Assembly (NCBI GenBank): GCA_050011315.1
Contig: JBEKJI010000003.1
Location: 99,799 to 163,798, forward strand
Direction of reading: 5' to 3'
DNA: 64,000 nucleotides
Origin: Fen-549 sp050011315
Lineage (GTDB): Bacteria; Actinomycetota; Thermoleophilia; Gaiellales; Gaiellaceae
Below the pieces are notes generated by a model. The model was given only the letters and a program-made list of their open reading frames with translations, was not told where the DNA came from and searched no databases. Of this stretch, positions 30,284-41,109 are shown in pieces; the stretch's first letter is position 1, and each line of letters starts with the position of its first letter. A program made the translations under genes and the position numbers.

Positions 30284-31828
30284 TTAGGACTTCGCCGCCG
30301 CCGCGCCGGCGCGCAGTTCCCTCTTCAGCACCTTGCCGAGCGCGTTCTTCGGCAGCTCGTCCACGATCTCGATCTCCTTGGGCATCTTGTAGCTGGCCAG
30401 ACTCGGGCGCACGAACCCGATCAGCTCCCTCGGCTTGATGCTCTGGCCGGGCTCGAGCACGACGAAGGCGCGCACGCTCTCGTCGCCGCTTGCGTCCGGG
30501 ATACCTACCGCGGCCACTTCGGCTACCGCCGGGTGAACGACAAGCGCAGCCTCAACTTCTTGTGGATAGACGTTGAACCCCTTGATGATGATCAAGTCCT
30601 TCTTGCGGTCGACCAGCGTCAAGTAGCCGTCCGAGTCGAGGAAGCCGAGATCGCCCGTCTTCAACCAGCCGTCGGCGGTGAAGGCCTCCTTCGTCTCCTC
30701 GGGCCGCTTGTAGTAGCCCGCCATGATGTTGTCGCCGCGCACGCAGACCTCGCCGATCTCGGGTGATTCGAGCTCGCGTTCGTCATCGTCGACGATCTTG
30801 ATATCGATGCCCGGAAGTGGCAGCCCTACGGTGCCCGGCTTGTGGGTTCCATAGCGGGGATTTACCGACACGGCCGGCGCCGCCTCCGTCAACCCATAGC
30901 CCTCGAGGAGCGCCGTGCCGAAGGTCTTCTCGAACTTTATCTGTACCGCGGCCGGTAGCGGCGCGGCGCCCGAGATGGCCATGTCGAGCGGGTTGAGCAG
31001 GCGCAGCAGCCAAGCCTTAGGCCCGTGTATGTGCTGGACGAGGGCGGAGTAGACCTGCGGGATGCAGCAAACCAGCGTGACCTTGTGTTTCCAGAGCTGC
31101 TTCAGGGCCGGCGGCAGGGGAAGCAGGCTCTCGATCACGACCGTCGTCGCCCCGAGGCGGAGCGGCAGGACCACGTTGGTTGTCCAGGCGAAGGAGTGGA
31201 ACATCGGCAGCACGCACATGACCCGGTCCTTGCTGGTCAAATCGAACGCGAGCAGGCAGGACTCGACGCTGAAGAGCAGGTTGCGCTGGGTCAGCATCAC
31301 TCCCTTGGGCAGGCCGGTCGTGCCGGCGGTGTAGATCAGCAGCACGAGGTCGTTCGGGGACACCTCGGGGCCGGCAGCCTCGTCGAGCGGGTGACGGTAG
31401 ATCGTCTCCAGCGCCGGCTCGTCTCCGCCCGGATCGCGCAGAAAGATGTGCTCCAGCGTCGGGACCGACTCTCTGACCTCGCGGATCGTGCGCAGGAATT
31501 CCTTGGAGGTCAGGCAGCCCTTGACCTCGGCGTCGTTGAAGATGAAGGCGATGCGATCGGCCTTCTCGAGGAAGTTGACCGGGACTGCCACCGCGCCGAG
31601 CCTCGAGAGGGCGAAGGAGAGAATGACGAACTCCGGGCAGTTCCGCATCACAATGCCGAAGGTGTCGCCCTTGGCGATTCCGAGCTCGGCCAGCCCGGCC
31701 GCGCAGCGCTCGATCTCGTCGGCGAGCTGGGCGAAGGTCGTGGTCTCGCCCTTGAAGATGAACGCCGGCTTGTTGGCGAAGCGCTCGACGCTTTGGGCGA
31801 GCATCTCGTTGAGTGTGCGCGCTGTCAC
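30284..31828 (-). CDS. Long-chain-type acyl-CoA synthetase (AMP-forming)
   Basis: A 514-residue ANL-superfamily enzyme with all core motifs: the phosphate loop Tyr-Thr-Ala-Gly-Thr-Thr-Gly-Leu-Pro-Lys-Gly, Glu-Gly-Tyr-Gly-Leu-Thr-Glu, Thr-Gly-Asp-Leu, Asp-Arg-Lys-Lys-Asp, and the C-terminal catalytic Lys in Asn-Ala-Leu-Gly-Lys-Val-Leu. It activates a carboxylate (probably a fatty acid) with ATP and CoA. The GTG start at 31828 overlaps the stop of the dehydratase gene (GTGA), so translation is coupled to a nucleotide-sugar gene; this hints at, but does not prove, acyl modification of the glycan or a lipid carrier. No signal peptide; cytoplasmic. Confidence 0.9.
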   Translation of the reverse strand: MTARTLNEMLAQSVERFANKPAFIFKGETTTFAQLADEIERCAAGLAELGIAKGDTFGIVMRNCPEFVILSFALSRLGAVAVPVNFLEKADRIAFIFNDAEVKGCLTSKEFLRTIREVRESVPTLEHIFLRDPGGDEPALETIYRHPLDEAAGPEVSPNDLVLLIYTAGTTGLPKGVMLTQRNLLFSVESCLLAFDLTSKDRVMCVLPMFHSFAWTTNVVLPLRLGATTVVIESLLPLPPALKQLWKHKVTLVCCIPQVYSALVQHIHGPKAWLLRLLNPLDMAISGAAPLPAAVQIKFEKTFGTALLEGYGLTEAAPAVSVNPRYGTHKPGTVGLPLPGIDIKIVDDDERELESPEIGEVCVRGDNIMAGYYKRPEETKEAFTADGWLKTGDLGFLDSDGYLTLVDRKKDLIIIKGFNVYPQEVEAALVVHPAVAEVAAVGIPDASGDESVRAFVVLEPGQSIKPRELIGFVRPSLASYKMPKEIEIVDELPKNALGKVLKRELRAGAAAAKS

Positions 31829-32829
31829 GATGCCTCCGTTCTCGGTTTTTCGGATGCCGGTGAGGTGCCGTCCAGTCGAGCCAGCTCGGCATCCACGAGC
31901 ATCTGCACCAGCCCTTCGAAGTCGACGCTCGGACTCCAACCGAGCTCGCGGCGCGCCTTGCTCAGGTCGCCGACGAGGTCGTGCAGCTCCGCCCGGCCGC
32001 GCATGAGCGACTCGTCGATCTTCACGTACTCGCGCCAATCGAGCTCGACGCGCGCGAAGGCGCACTCCACCAGCTCGCGCACCGAGTGAAGCTCGCCGGT
32101 CGCGATCACGTAGTCGCTCGGCTCGCGCGCTTGGAGCATCAGCCACATGGCACGGACATAGTCGGCCGCGTAGCCCCAGTCGCGTTTGGCGTCGAGGTCG
32201 CCGAGCAAGAGCTCTTCCTCCAGCCCGAGCTTGATCGCCGCGGCGGCGTGCGCGACCTTGCGCGGCACGAAGTCGATTGGGCGGCGCGGCGATTCGTGGT
32301 TGTAGAGGATGCCTGCGCAGGCGTGAAGTCCGTAGCGGTGGCGGAAGCTGCGTGTGATGAAGTGCCCATAGGCCTTCGCGACACCGTAGGGCGTCAGCGG
32401 GTTGAGCGGCGTCTGCTCGTTCTGAGGCGATTCGACCGGTTCGCCGAAGATCTCGCTCGACGAGGCCTGGTAGAAGCGGATGGCGGGATCGATGCGACGG
32501 ATCGCCTCCAGCAACGAGGTCACGCCGACGGCCGCCAGCTGAGCGGTGAGCACCGGCTGCTCCCAGGAGGCCGGCACGAAGGAGCCCGAGGCCAGGTTGT
32601 AGACCTCGCTCGGGCGGCAGTGATCGAGCGCATCGTAGAGCGAGTGCTCGTCGGCGAGATCGGCCTGAACGATCTCGACGCGATCGTGAACAGTCGCAAG
32701 ATTCTCGTAATCCTCGGCCAGGGGCAGGCGATCGAAGCCAAACACCTCGTAGTTCTCGGCGATGAGGAGCTCGGCGAGGTAGGAACCGTCCTGTCCGCCG
32801 ATGCCGGTAATGAGAGCGCGCCGAGCCAC
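31825..32829 (-). CDS. gmd: GDP-mannose 4,6-dehydratase
   Basis: A 334-residue extended SDR close to Gmd: NAD(P)-binding Thr-Gly-Ile-Gly-Gly-Gln-Asp-Gly-Ser-Tyr-Leu (8-18), Ser-Ser-Ser-Glu-Ile-Phe-Gly (123-129), catalytic Tyr148-x3-Lys152, and the Gmd-type Asn-His-Glu-Ser-Pro-Arg-Arg and Gly-Asp-Leu-Asp-Ala-Lys-Arg-Asp-Trp-Gly. It should turn GDP-mannose into GDP-4-keto-6-deoxymannose, the substrate of the GDP-fucose synthase at 34141. Overlaps the acyl-CoA synthetase by 4 bases; divergent from the SDR gene at 32959. Confidence 0.88.
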   Translation of the reverse strand: MARRALITGIGGQDGSYLAELLIAENYEVFGFDRLPLAEDYENLATVHDRVEIVQADLADEHSLYDALDHCRPSEVYNLASGSFVPASWEQPVLTAQLAAVGVTSLLEAIRRIDPAIRFYQASSSEIFGEPVESPQNEQTPLNPLTPYGVAKAYGHFITRSFRHRYGLHACAGILYNHESPRRPIDFVPRKVAHAAAAIKLGLEEELLLGDLDAKRDWGYAADYVRAMWLMLQAREPSDYVIATGELHSVRELVECAFARVELDWREYVKIDESLMRGRAELHDLVGDLSKARRELGWSPSVDFEGLVQMLVDAELARLDGTSPASEKPRTEAS

Positions 32830-32958
32830 GCGCGGAGCTTACTCCCCTTCGAGCACGAGCCGGTGTGAATGGTGAGCACGAATGCAGTGACAGCGCCGCT
32901 TCCGAGCATTCCCGATCTCCGAGGATGTAGGCTTTCCATCGGCGGCGAGCCGACCGTC

Positions 32959-34080
32959 ATGAACGAAGTCACCTGGAACGAGAACGAGTTCGCCGCGCTC
33001 AAGTCGGAGTTCGGTGGGATCTATAGCGGGCGAACCGCGCTCGTCACAGGCGCCGACGGCTTCATGGGGTCCCATCTCACCGACGCGCTGATAGAGCTGG
33101 GCGCCGACGTCCACGCGTTCGTCCGCGCGACCTCGAGCGGGGCGCTTAACAACATCGGGCACCTCCGAAACCGGTTGAAGGTGCATTTCGCCGATCTCAC
33201 CGACAAGACGTCGATCGATTACCTGATGCGTGAGCTGAAGGGTGCGGCGGACAAGCCGTACGTCTTCCATCTCGGCGCGCAGGCACACGTGGGCGAGTCC
33301 TGGCACCGGCCCTACGAGACGGTTATGGCAAACACGGTCGGCACGCTCAACCTGCTTCAGTCGATCGTCGACCACGGGCTCGAGCTGGAGAAATTCGACA
33401 CCGCCGGCACCTCCGAGGAGTACGGCAACGTACGCGACTCCGTCTCTCATCATCACGACTTCGACGACGCGGGCGGCTTGATCCTGCACGAGCGCTCGCC
33501 GATCAATCCCAAGTCGATCTACGCCACCAGCAAGGTCGCGGCCGACTTCCTGACGATGAACTACTTCGACGCCTTTGGCGTGCCTGGCGTCGTGACGCGC
33601 ATGTTCAACAACTACGGCCCGCGCCAGAACCCGCGCTACGTGACCGGGACGATCATCACCCAGGCGCTCGAGAGCGCGCAGATCGAGCTCGGCAACCTCG
33701 AACCCCTGCGTGACTTCTGTTTCTGTACCGACGGCGTGCGCGGGCACCTGACCGTCGCCGCGCACGGTAAGCCCGGGGACGTCTACGTCTACGGACAGGG
33801 CGAGAACATCTCGATGGAGGGCTGGGCCGGGAAGATCCTCGAAATTGGTGAGAGCGAAGGCTACTGGCCCGCCGGGCGCGAGCTCGTCTCGGTAGAGAAG
33901 CGCTTCCGTCCCGGTGCGAGCGACGTGCTCGCGCTTCGGGTCGGCTACGAGAAGCTGAACCGCGAGACCGGCTGGGAGCCGAAGGTGTCCTGGGAAGAGG
34001 GAATCTCGCGCACGATCGCCTGGTATGCGGCGAACCGTGAGCGCTGGAGCGGCCGCATCGACTGGTCAGTTCAGTCGTAA
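32959..34080 (+). CDS. NAD-dependent epimerase/dehydratase (nucleotide-sugar SDR)
   Basis: A 373-residue extended SDR: Thr-Gly-Ala-Asp-Gly-Phe-Met-Gly-Ser-His (30-39), Ala-Gly-Thr-Ser-Glu-Glu-Tyr-Gly, catalytic Tyr-x3-Lys in Ser-Ile-Tyr-Ala-Thr-Ser-Lys, Asn-Asn-Tyr-Gly-Pro-Arg-Gln-Asn-Pro-Arg-Tyr. The unusual Phe-Cys-Phe-Cys-Thr-Asp stretch replaces the common Arg-Asp-Trp/Phe-Val-Asp. It is closest to GDP-mannose/dTDP-glucose dehydratases, but the substrate is uncertain. The ATG at 32959 is used; one at 32869 would add 30 unconserved residues and crowd the divergent gmd promoter. Confidence 0.82.
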   Translation: MNEVTWNENEFAALKSEFGGIYSGRTALVTGADGFMGSHLTDALIELGADVHAFVRATSSGALNNIGHLRNRLKVHFADLTDKTSIDYLMRELKGAADKPYVFHLGAQAHVGESWHRPYETVMANTVGTLNLLQSIVDHGLELEKFDTAGTSEEYGNVRDSVSHHHDFDDAGGLILHERSPINPKSIYATSKVAADFLTMNYFDAFGVPGVVTRMFNNYGPRQNPRYVTGTIITQALESAQIELGNLEPLRDFCFCTDGVRGHLTVAAHGKPGDVYVYGQGENISMEGWAGKILEIGESEGYWPAGRELVSVEKRFRPGASDVLALRVGYEKLNRETGWEPKVSWEEGISRTIAWYAANRERWSGRIDWSVQS

Positions 34081-34140
34081 CCCAGGCGACGAGCTAGCCC
34101 AGTTACCCCGAAACTGCCGGAGCCGATATGCTCACGAACC

Positions 34141-35109
<969 letters not shown>

Positions 35110-35191
35110 AGCTCGGAGATCCCAGCATCGAGCCTAATGCCGATGAAGAAACTCCCTTTTAATCGTGCCGCCTTCGATACACTCTGACTCG

Positions 35192-35875
35192 ATGCAGCAA
35201 GACGTCTACGTAATTATGCCGGTATTCAACGAGGCTCCTGTCATCCGCTCGGTGGTCAGCGCGGTATCACAGGTTTTTCCCAATATCATTTGTGTTAACG
35301 ACGGCAGCACCGACGCCAGCGCAGCTGAGATCGAGAAGACCGACGCTGTCTTGATCAACCATCCTTTCAATCTGGGCCAAGGAGCTGCGTTGAAAACCGG
35401 CATCGATTATGCTCTCCGAGACGCGAATGCCGCCTACTTCATTACTTTCGATTCCGACGGGCAGCACCAAGTCGCTGATGCTGTGAGTATGCTCGCAGTC
35501 GCAAGAGAAGGTGATTACGACATCGTACTGGGTTCGCGATTCCTGGGAAAAGCAGAAAACATACCCTCAGTCAGAGCCGCCGTCCTAAAGGCTGCCGTCG
35601 TATTCTCGAATCTAACAACGGGAGTACGGCTAACCGACGCCCACAATGGCCTGAGAGTCTTTAACCGGAGATTCGCGGAGCGTATAGAAATTACTATGCC
35701 CGGGATGGCTCATGCCACTGAGTTCATCCACTGGATAGCGAAGAGTGAGTTTAAATACACGGAAGTGCCGGTCACGGTCGTATATACGCAATACTCGCAG
35801 GCTAAACCTCAATCCGTCTTTAACTCGATTAATATCGGGTTCGATCTGCTCATGCGGAGGATATCCAAGAGATGA
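35192..35875 (+). CDS. GT2 glycosyltransferase of the DPM/PglI type
   Basis: A 227-residue GT-A fold enzyme: Ile-Met-Pro-Val-Phe-Asn-Glu, Val-Asn-Asp-Gly-Ser-Thr-Asp, Asn-Leu-Gly-Gln-Gly-Ala-Ala-Leu, and the metal-binding Asp-Ser-Asp-Gly-Gln-His. No TM segment, so it acts at the inner face of the membrane with its partner DUF2304 protein. ATG at 35192 is preceded by TACACT ~10 bases upstream, close to a leaderless layout. The gene and its partner are markedly AT-richer than their neighbours, suggesting separate transfer. Overlaps the next gene by 4 bases. Confidence 0.85.
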   Translation: MQQDVYVIMPVFNEAPVIRSVVSAVSQVFPNIICVNDGSTDASAAEIEKTDAVLINHPFNLGQGAALKTGIDYALRDANAAYFITFDSDGQHQVADAVSMLAVAREGDYDIVLGSRFLGKAENIPSVRAAVLKAAVVFSNLTTGVRLTDAHNGLRVFNRRFAERIEITMPGMAHATEFIHWIAKSEFKYTEVPVTVVYTQYSQAKPQSVFNSINIGFDLLMRRISKR

Positions 35876-36246
35876 TAGCAATCCAAGTACTGTTAATAGG
35901 CGGAATCGTGACCGTTTTAGGATGGTTCGTAATGAACCCGCGGAGTCAGCAAGTCCACGCATGGATAAAGATTCTTGCCGCGGTGTTCACGTCCTTTGGT
36001 GTAGTAGTAATAATATCGCCCAATACGTCTAACCGGGTAGCTCACGCTGTTGGCGTAGGGCGAGGTGCGGATTTATTACTTTACTCTCTTGCGGTGGCGT
36101 TCGTATATGTGATGTTCAGCCTATATATTCGTGGCAAGGAAGAACACGCTAAGTTTGAGATATTGGCCAGGACGGTTGCATTATTAGAAGAGAGGCTTCG
36201 CGAGCTAAGCGACGTATTGGCGGAGAGACGCGAAGAGTCCAAGTAG
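35872..36246 (+). CDS. DUF2304 membrane protein
   Basis: A 124-residue protein with three TM helices and a charged coiled C-terminal tail (Leu-Leu-Glu-Glu-Arg-Leu-Arg-Glu-Leu). The fold and its coupling to a GT2 gene by an ATGA overlap are typical of DUF2304, which accompanies small polyprenyl-phosphate glycosyltransferases. It probably anchors the preceding enzyme to the membrane. AT-rich like its partner. Confidence 0.85.
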   Translation: MIAIQVLLIGGIVTVLGWFVMNPRSQQVHAWIKILAAVFTSFGVVVIISPNTSNRVAHAVGVGRGADLLLYSLAVAFVYVMFSLYIRGKEEHAKFEILARTVALLEERLRELSDVLAERREESK

Positions 36247-36252
36247 GTTCAG

Positions 36253-36299
36253 GGGAGGGTCGAATCCCACTTGAGGTTCGACTGCGGCGTCACCCTCCC
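36253..36299 (+). terminator. Hairpin after the DUF2304 gene
   Basis: GGGAGGGT (36253-36260) pairs with ACCCTCCC (36292-36299), with an inner CGAA/TTCG stem. No T-run follows. It lies 7 bases after the stop and between converging genes, so it may end transcription in both directions. Confidence 0.4.
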
Positions 36300-36433
36300 G
36301 TTCCGGCAATGATCGCCTCTTTAAGACCTATAGCTCAAGCAGCTGCTGCGCGCGCTGGCGCGGCGATCCGACTCTGAAAGCGAGCGACTCGGTCCGAGCG
36401 AGCTCGTAATCCGACGGCTGCTAATCGACGCAC

Positions 36434-37366
<933 letters not shown>

Positions 37367-37420
37367 GGCGAGATCATATCCAGGTCGCCGGTTTGGAGCG
37401 CCCGTGAGCGCGATCGGCGA

Positions 37421-38302
37421 TCAGCCGCAGAGGAACGGCTGTGAAGGTACGCGCGAAAGGCCGATGTCGGAGACGTAGGGGAGCGCTCTGGCCGAGCAGG
37501 CAATGTGAACGGCGATCGCGGCCCGGCTCCGAGCTCCGGTCGGAAGATAGTCGGTCGCGGTCACCTTGAGACCGGCCCTCCGGAAGCGGCGAATGGTGCG
37601 CTCATTCGAGGCGACGACTCCCGGTCGGAGGCTGGTGTAGGCGTGCCGGTCGAAGTCATAGCTGAAGCTGACGTCCTCGAAGTTGATGCCGTCGTAGAAG
37701 CGCCTGAGCGGCCAGTTGACGTCCGCTCCGTTCTGGGCTAGGAGCAGTTTGCCGCGAGCGTGGACGAGCCTCGAGAGCCCGGCGACAAGCGCCCGCATGC
37801 CGCGCTTCTGCTCCGGGTGGGTCTCGGTCATATCGGTGTTGTCGAGGAAGAGCCCGTCGAAGCCCTTGGCGAGCATCCCGGGGGCGACGCGCCTCAACAG
37901 CAGAGAGCGGTAGCCGGGCGCGTTCACGTTTGCGTACCACTCGCCCCAGTCGCCCCAGTAGTCGAGCCGGTAGCGCCTGGCCGCGCCGTACCAGCCCCGG
38001 TAGCTCTCGATCGTGCCGACATCGAGGTAGGCGAGCACGAGGCCGTGGCCGGTTCGCCGGATCGCGGCGATGTCTCTGGCGCGGGCGTTCTCGCCGTCCA
38101 CGACGACGAGGTCGAAACGGGCATAGCGCCTGCTCAGGTTCCCGGCCAGCGTCCCGTCGCCGATGGCGAAGGCAAAGGAGCGGGCGGCGACGAGCCGCGT
38201 CTGCCGGTTCTGTCCGGCTGAAGATCCGGTCTCGGCCGAGATGCCGAGCGCGAGTATCAGGCCGAGCGCACAGGCCGGCGAGAGTCGCTTCGCCAATGGC
38301 AT
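37421..38302 (-). CDS. Secreted GH114 (endo-alpha-1,4-polygalactosaminidase-type) hydrolase
   Basis: A 293-residue protein with a signal peptide (MPLAKRLSPACALGLILALG), then a single TIM-barrel of the GH114/TM1410 type: Phe-Asp-Leu-Val-Val-Val-Asp-Gly-Glu (strand 1), Tyr-Leu-Asp-Val-Gly-Thr-Ile-Glu, Trp-Gly-Glu-Trp-Tyr-Ala-Asn-Val, Gly-Leu-Phe-Leu-Asp-Asn-Thr-Asp, and Leu-Leu-Ala-Gln-Asn-Gly. These match the acidic and Tyr-rich motifs of the family, known to cut alpha-1,4-galactosamine polymers such as Pel. ATG at 38302 chosen because it opens the signal peptide. It sits in the same strand series as a NodB deacetylase, a pairing that in PelA is one protein. Confidence 0.8.
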   Translation of the reverse strand: MPLAKRLSPACALGLILALGISAETGSSAGQNRQTRLVAARSFAFAIGDGTLAGNLSRRYARFDLVVVDGENARARDIAAIRRTGHGLVLAYLDVGTIESYRGWYGAARRYRLDYWGDWGEWYANVNAPGYRSLLLRRVAPGMLAKGFDGLFLDNTDMTETHPEQKRGMRALVAGLSRLVHARGKLLLAQNGADVNWPLRRFYDGINFEDVSFSYDFDRHAYTSLRPGVVASNERTIRRFRRAGLKVTATDYLPTGARSRAAIAVHIACSARALPYVSDIGLSRVPSQPFLCG

Positions 38303-38313
38303 TGCCCAGAGCC

Positions 38314-39147
38314 TTAAGTTCGGGAGCAGCTCTTGCCGGAGGTCGTCTCGTCGGGGACGAGGATGAAGTGCATCGAGCGCTCGTACTTCGTGCGCTCGTG
38401 CGACCACCTGAAGAGCCTGCCGTGCCAGCCGTTCATCTCGGTGGTGTGGAGGTAGACGCCGCCTGGGCTGTACTCAACCCGGTCAACCCAGCCGACGTGG
38501 CCCGACTGGCTCGAGTCGACGCCGGCCGGGAACACGAAGATCGAATGCGCCATCGGCTCGGAGCTGACGAGCCATCCCTTCGCGCCTTCGGCCCAGTCCT
38601 TGGCGTTGCCGAACCAGCCGGGATACTGCCCCGTCGCCCGGTGCAGCATCTTGGCCGCGCCCCAGGTGCACCAGCCAGCGTAGAAGTGGTTCCTGTGGTC
38701 CGGGGCGGTGAGTCCGATCCTCGGCAATTGGCAGCGCAGTGCGCCCCGTTTGGTGGGGGGCCTGCAAACGGTGTTCACGACCTCGCTCGAGCGGACCTGT
38801 ATCTTCGCCGTCCTGCTGTCGCTCCAGCGTGCGCGCCGTCTGCCGGCGCAGCGGACGTGAAGGCTGATCGTGCTACTACCGGCGACCCATTGACTGTACT
38901 GGGCGACGTTGGCTGCGCCCGGCATTCTCCGCCAGTCGCTCAGCGGCGCCGATGAGCCCTCATCTCCCCAGAACTGGAACCAGATTCCGACGACGCTGCG
39001 GCCGTTTGCGCAGACGACCGTGCCCGAGACCTTGACCGCCGCGCTGGCTCGGGCGCTCGCAGCTGTCAGAGCCAGGATCAACGCGAGCAGCAGCGAAACG
39101 CTGACGACTCTTCGGCGTAGGACGACTCTCGGCCAATGGGGCAGCAT
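38314..39147 (-). CDS. Secreted CHAP-domain amidase/peptidase
   Basis: A 277-residue protein with a signal peptide (~residues 1-36). Residues 38-145 form a beta-rich, Cys-containing (Cys46, 100, 128, 139) domain of unknown type. Residues 150-250 are a CHAP domain: nucleophile Cys160 in Tyr-Ala-Gly-Trp-Cys-Thr-Trp-Gly-Ala, His217 in Ser-Gly-His-Val-Gly-Trp-Val. It likely cleaves an amide in peptidoglycan. Being 11 bases upstream of the GH114 gene, it may help a polymer or export machine cross the wall. Four extra cysteines suggest disulfides outside the cell. Confidence 0.82.
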   Translation of the reverse strand: MLPHWPRVVLRRRVVSVSLLLALILALTAASARASAAVKVSGTVVCANGRSVVGIWFQFWGDEGSSAPLSDWRRMPGAANVAQYSQWVAGSSTISLHVRCAGRRRARWSDSRTAKIQVRSSEVVNTVCRPPTKRGALRCQLPRIGLTAPDHRNHFYAGWCTWGAAKMLHRATGQYPGWFGNAKDWAEGAKGWLVSSEPMAHSIFVFPAGVDSSQSGHVGWVDRVEYSPGGVYLHTTEMNGWHGRLFRWSHERTKYERSMHFILVPDETTSGKSCSRT

Positions 39148-39240
39148 CTGTTCGACCTCCGGGGTTGATAGCAGAGGGTGAGGCGCCGATCGACGGCGCC
39201 GTCAACTTCGCGGAGATCCCGAGCTGCTCCTGCCTCGGCG

Positions 39241-40188
39241 TCAGCGCAGGTCCTTGTTCGACTCCATGTCGAACCACATCGCAAAGAGCGTGAACTGCGT
39301 CCCGGAGATGAAGAGCAGCGCCACCAGCACGATCGTGGCGGGCGTGATCGGGTGGCCCATGAAGCGCAGAACGGTCTCGAGGATGCCGAGCGCGAGACCG
39401 GCGACCGAAAGCAAGAAGCCGAGCACGTAGAAGAAGACGAGCGGGTGGAAGTCGCGGATCACGTATTTCTGCCCCAGGCGCCAGAAGAAGCCCTTGTAGA
39501 GCAGCCAGGAGATGCGCGGCACGACGTTGTGCAAGCGGATCCCCGAGCGCTCGCCGACCCCGTACACGGGGCGCGAGGGGAAGTCGCGCACGCGGGCGTT
39601 GATCACGTTCAGGTGCACGAGCATGTCGTTGGGGAAGCCGTAGCGTGTGTAGACGCGGTCGAGGTCGAGCTGCTCGAGGGCGGCGCGCGAGATCGCCGTG
39701 TAGCCGGACTGCGAGTCGGCCACATGCCAGTAACCCGAGGCGATCTTGGTGAAGAGCGAAAGCGCCGCGTTGCCGAGGTAGCGGTAGCGCGGGATGATCT
39801 TCCAGGCTTCGCCGGTGAAAAGACGGTTGGCCTTCGCGTACTCGAGCTCGCCGCGGGCGACGGGGCGCGCGAGCGTCTCGAGGTCGGCGGGGTCCATCTG
39901 GTTATCGGCCGCCATCACACAGACGACGTCCTGGCGCTCGGCCATCGCCGTCCGGTAGCCGGTCACGATCGCGGCGCCGACACCGGAGTTGCGCTCGTGC
40001 CTGATCAGGGTCACCCGCTTGTCTTTGGCGGCAACCCTCTCGACTCGCTTGCAGGTGCCGTCGCGGGAGGCATCGTCGACGACGTAGATGCGGTCGACGA
40101 AGGCCGGGATCGCGGCGAGCGTGTCGCCGATCAGGCGTTCCTCGTCGTAGGCCGGTACGACGACCGCGATTCGCTTTTTCTCGAGCAT
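39241..40188 (-). CDS. GT2 glycosyltransferase with two C-terminal TM helices
   Basis: A 315-residue enzyme. GT-A domain: Val-Val-Pro-Ala-Tyr-Asp-Glu-Glu, Val-Val-Asp-Asp-Ala-Ser-Arg-Asp-Gly-Thr, Asn-Ser-Gly-Val-Gly-Ala-Ala-Ile, Ala-Ala-Asp-Asn-Gln-Met-Asp-Pro. Two hydrophobic segments near 240-290 anchor it. This layout is that of dolichol/undecaprenyl-phosphate sugar transferases (DPM1/ArnC-like), so it may load a sugar onto a lipid carrier or extend the repeat unit. Donor unknown. Between the Wzz-like gene and the CHAP gene on the same strand. Confidence 0.85.
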   Translation of the reverse strand: MLEKKRIAVVVPAYDEERLIGDTLAAIPAFVDRIYVVDDASRDGTCKRVERVAAKDKRVTLIRHERNSGVGAAIVTGYRTAMAERQDVVCVMAADNQMDPADLETLARPVARGELEYAKANRLFTGEAWKIIPRYRYLGNAALSLFTKIASGYWHVADSQSGYTAISRAALEQLDLDRVYTRYGFPNDMLVHLNVINARVRDFPSRPVYGVGERSGIRLHNVVPRISWLLYKGFFWRLGQKYVIRDFHPLVFFYVLGFLLSVAGLALGILETVLRFMGHPITPATIVLVALLFISGTQFTLFAMWFDMESNKDLR

Positions 40189-40233
40189 CGAGAAAGGAGG
40201 CTACAACACGGATGCCGGACGCGCCGGGCCGTC

Positions 40234-41109
40234 TCAGTCTTGCCGGCGCCGGAGCCCGGGGAGCGCCAGGGCGCAGAGGGCGCCAAGGAGCAATCCGAGC
40301 ACTCCGCCCACGATCAGGGAGTTCTTACGGCTGCGGGCGGCGGTCTTGACGGCTCTGGACGAGCTCACGACGCTGCCCTGCTCGACGGTGCGGGCCTGTG
40401 CGAGCAGGAGTTGGGCCTGCTGAAGCTCGTCGCTGACCGTGCCCCGGCGCTGCTCGGAGATGGTCGCGCCGGTGAGCGCCACCTGCTGCTCGAGCGGGGA
40501 GAGACCACTGCCCGCAATCGAGGCATCGAGCGCCTTCAGGCGCTTGTCGATCGTTGCGGTCTCCTCTTTGTACGAGGCTATCTCCGCGTTGAGCGTGGCG
40601 ATCTTCGTGCGCGGGTAGGCCGAAACGGAGGCGATGACGAGGTCGGCGAGCTCTCTCGTGGCCTTCGTGACCTGATCGCGCGGCGCGTTCGCCTTGACCG
40701 AGATGGTGACGAGCGGCGACTGGCCAAGCTTGGAGAGATAGCCCTGCACGGTCGCCGTCGAGACGCCCGAGCGTATCTTCGCCGCGGGCATGCCCGAAAG
40801 CCTCGAGGCCTGATCCAGGATCGAGCCCGAGTGAACGAGCTGGCCCACCGTGCTCGGGTTCGTGGCCTGGCTCTGAATCTGGGCCGTTCCCGAGGCCGCC
40901 ATCGGTTGTCCGAGATAGAGGGTCGCCTTGGCCGTGTAGAGGTTGCCACTGCCGGCCGATAGCGCCACGCCGGCGGCGGCTCCGGCGACGAGCCCGACGA
41001 GCAGCAGCCACCAGCCGCGCGCCAGCGTCGCCAGGTAGCGGCCGAAATCGACCTCTTGCTCGGTCTCGATCCTGGCCGGACGTTCGCCGGGTCGTGTCGC
41101 GGGGCTCAT
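40234..41109 (-). CDS. Wzz-type chain-length/BY-kinase-modulator-like membrane protein
   Basis: A 291-residue protein with one TM helix at ~30-52 and another at ~262-284, a large external loop in between containing a coiled coil (~175-205), and a Leu-Gly-Gln-Pro after the first strand. This is the Wzz_N/PCP arrangement (YveK/CapA type). No Walker A kinase domain is fused and no BY-kinase gene is in the window. It would set polysaccharide length or gate export. Starts 67 bases after the end of the propeller gene. Confidence 0.8.
   Translation of the reverse strand: MSPATRPGERPARIETEQEVDFGRYLATLARGWWLLLVGLVAGAAAGVALSAGSGNLYTAKATLYLGQPMAASGTAQIQSQATNPSTVGQLVHSGSILDQASRLSGMPAAKIRSGVSTATVQGYLSKLGQSPLVTISVKANAPRDQVTKATRELADLVIASVSAYPRTKIATLNAEIASYKEETATIDKRLKALDASIAGSGLSPLEQQVALTGATISEQRRGTVSDELQQAQLLLAQARTVEQGSVVSSSRAVKTAARSRKNSLIVGGVLGLLLGALCALALPGLRRRQD

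Noticed and set aside
36300..36430. Structured-looking spacer checked for a tRNA or small RNA
   Set aside because: No cloverleaf, anticodon arm or CCA end could be drawn on either strand.
39178..40962. 594-codon plus-strand frame opposite the GT2 and Wzz-like genes
   Set aside because: The opposite strand has recognisable GT2 and chain-length motifs; this translation is low-complexity Glu/Arg/Asp/Val.
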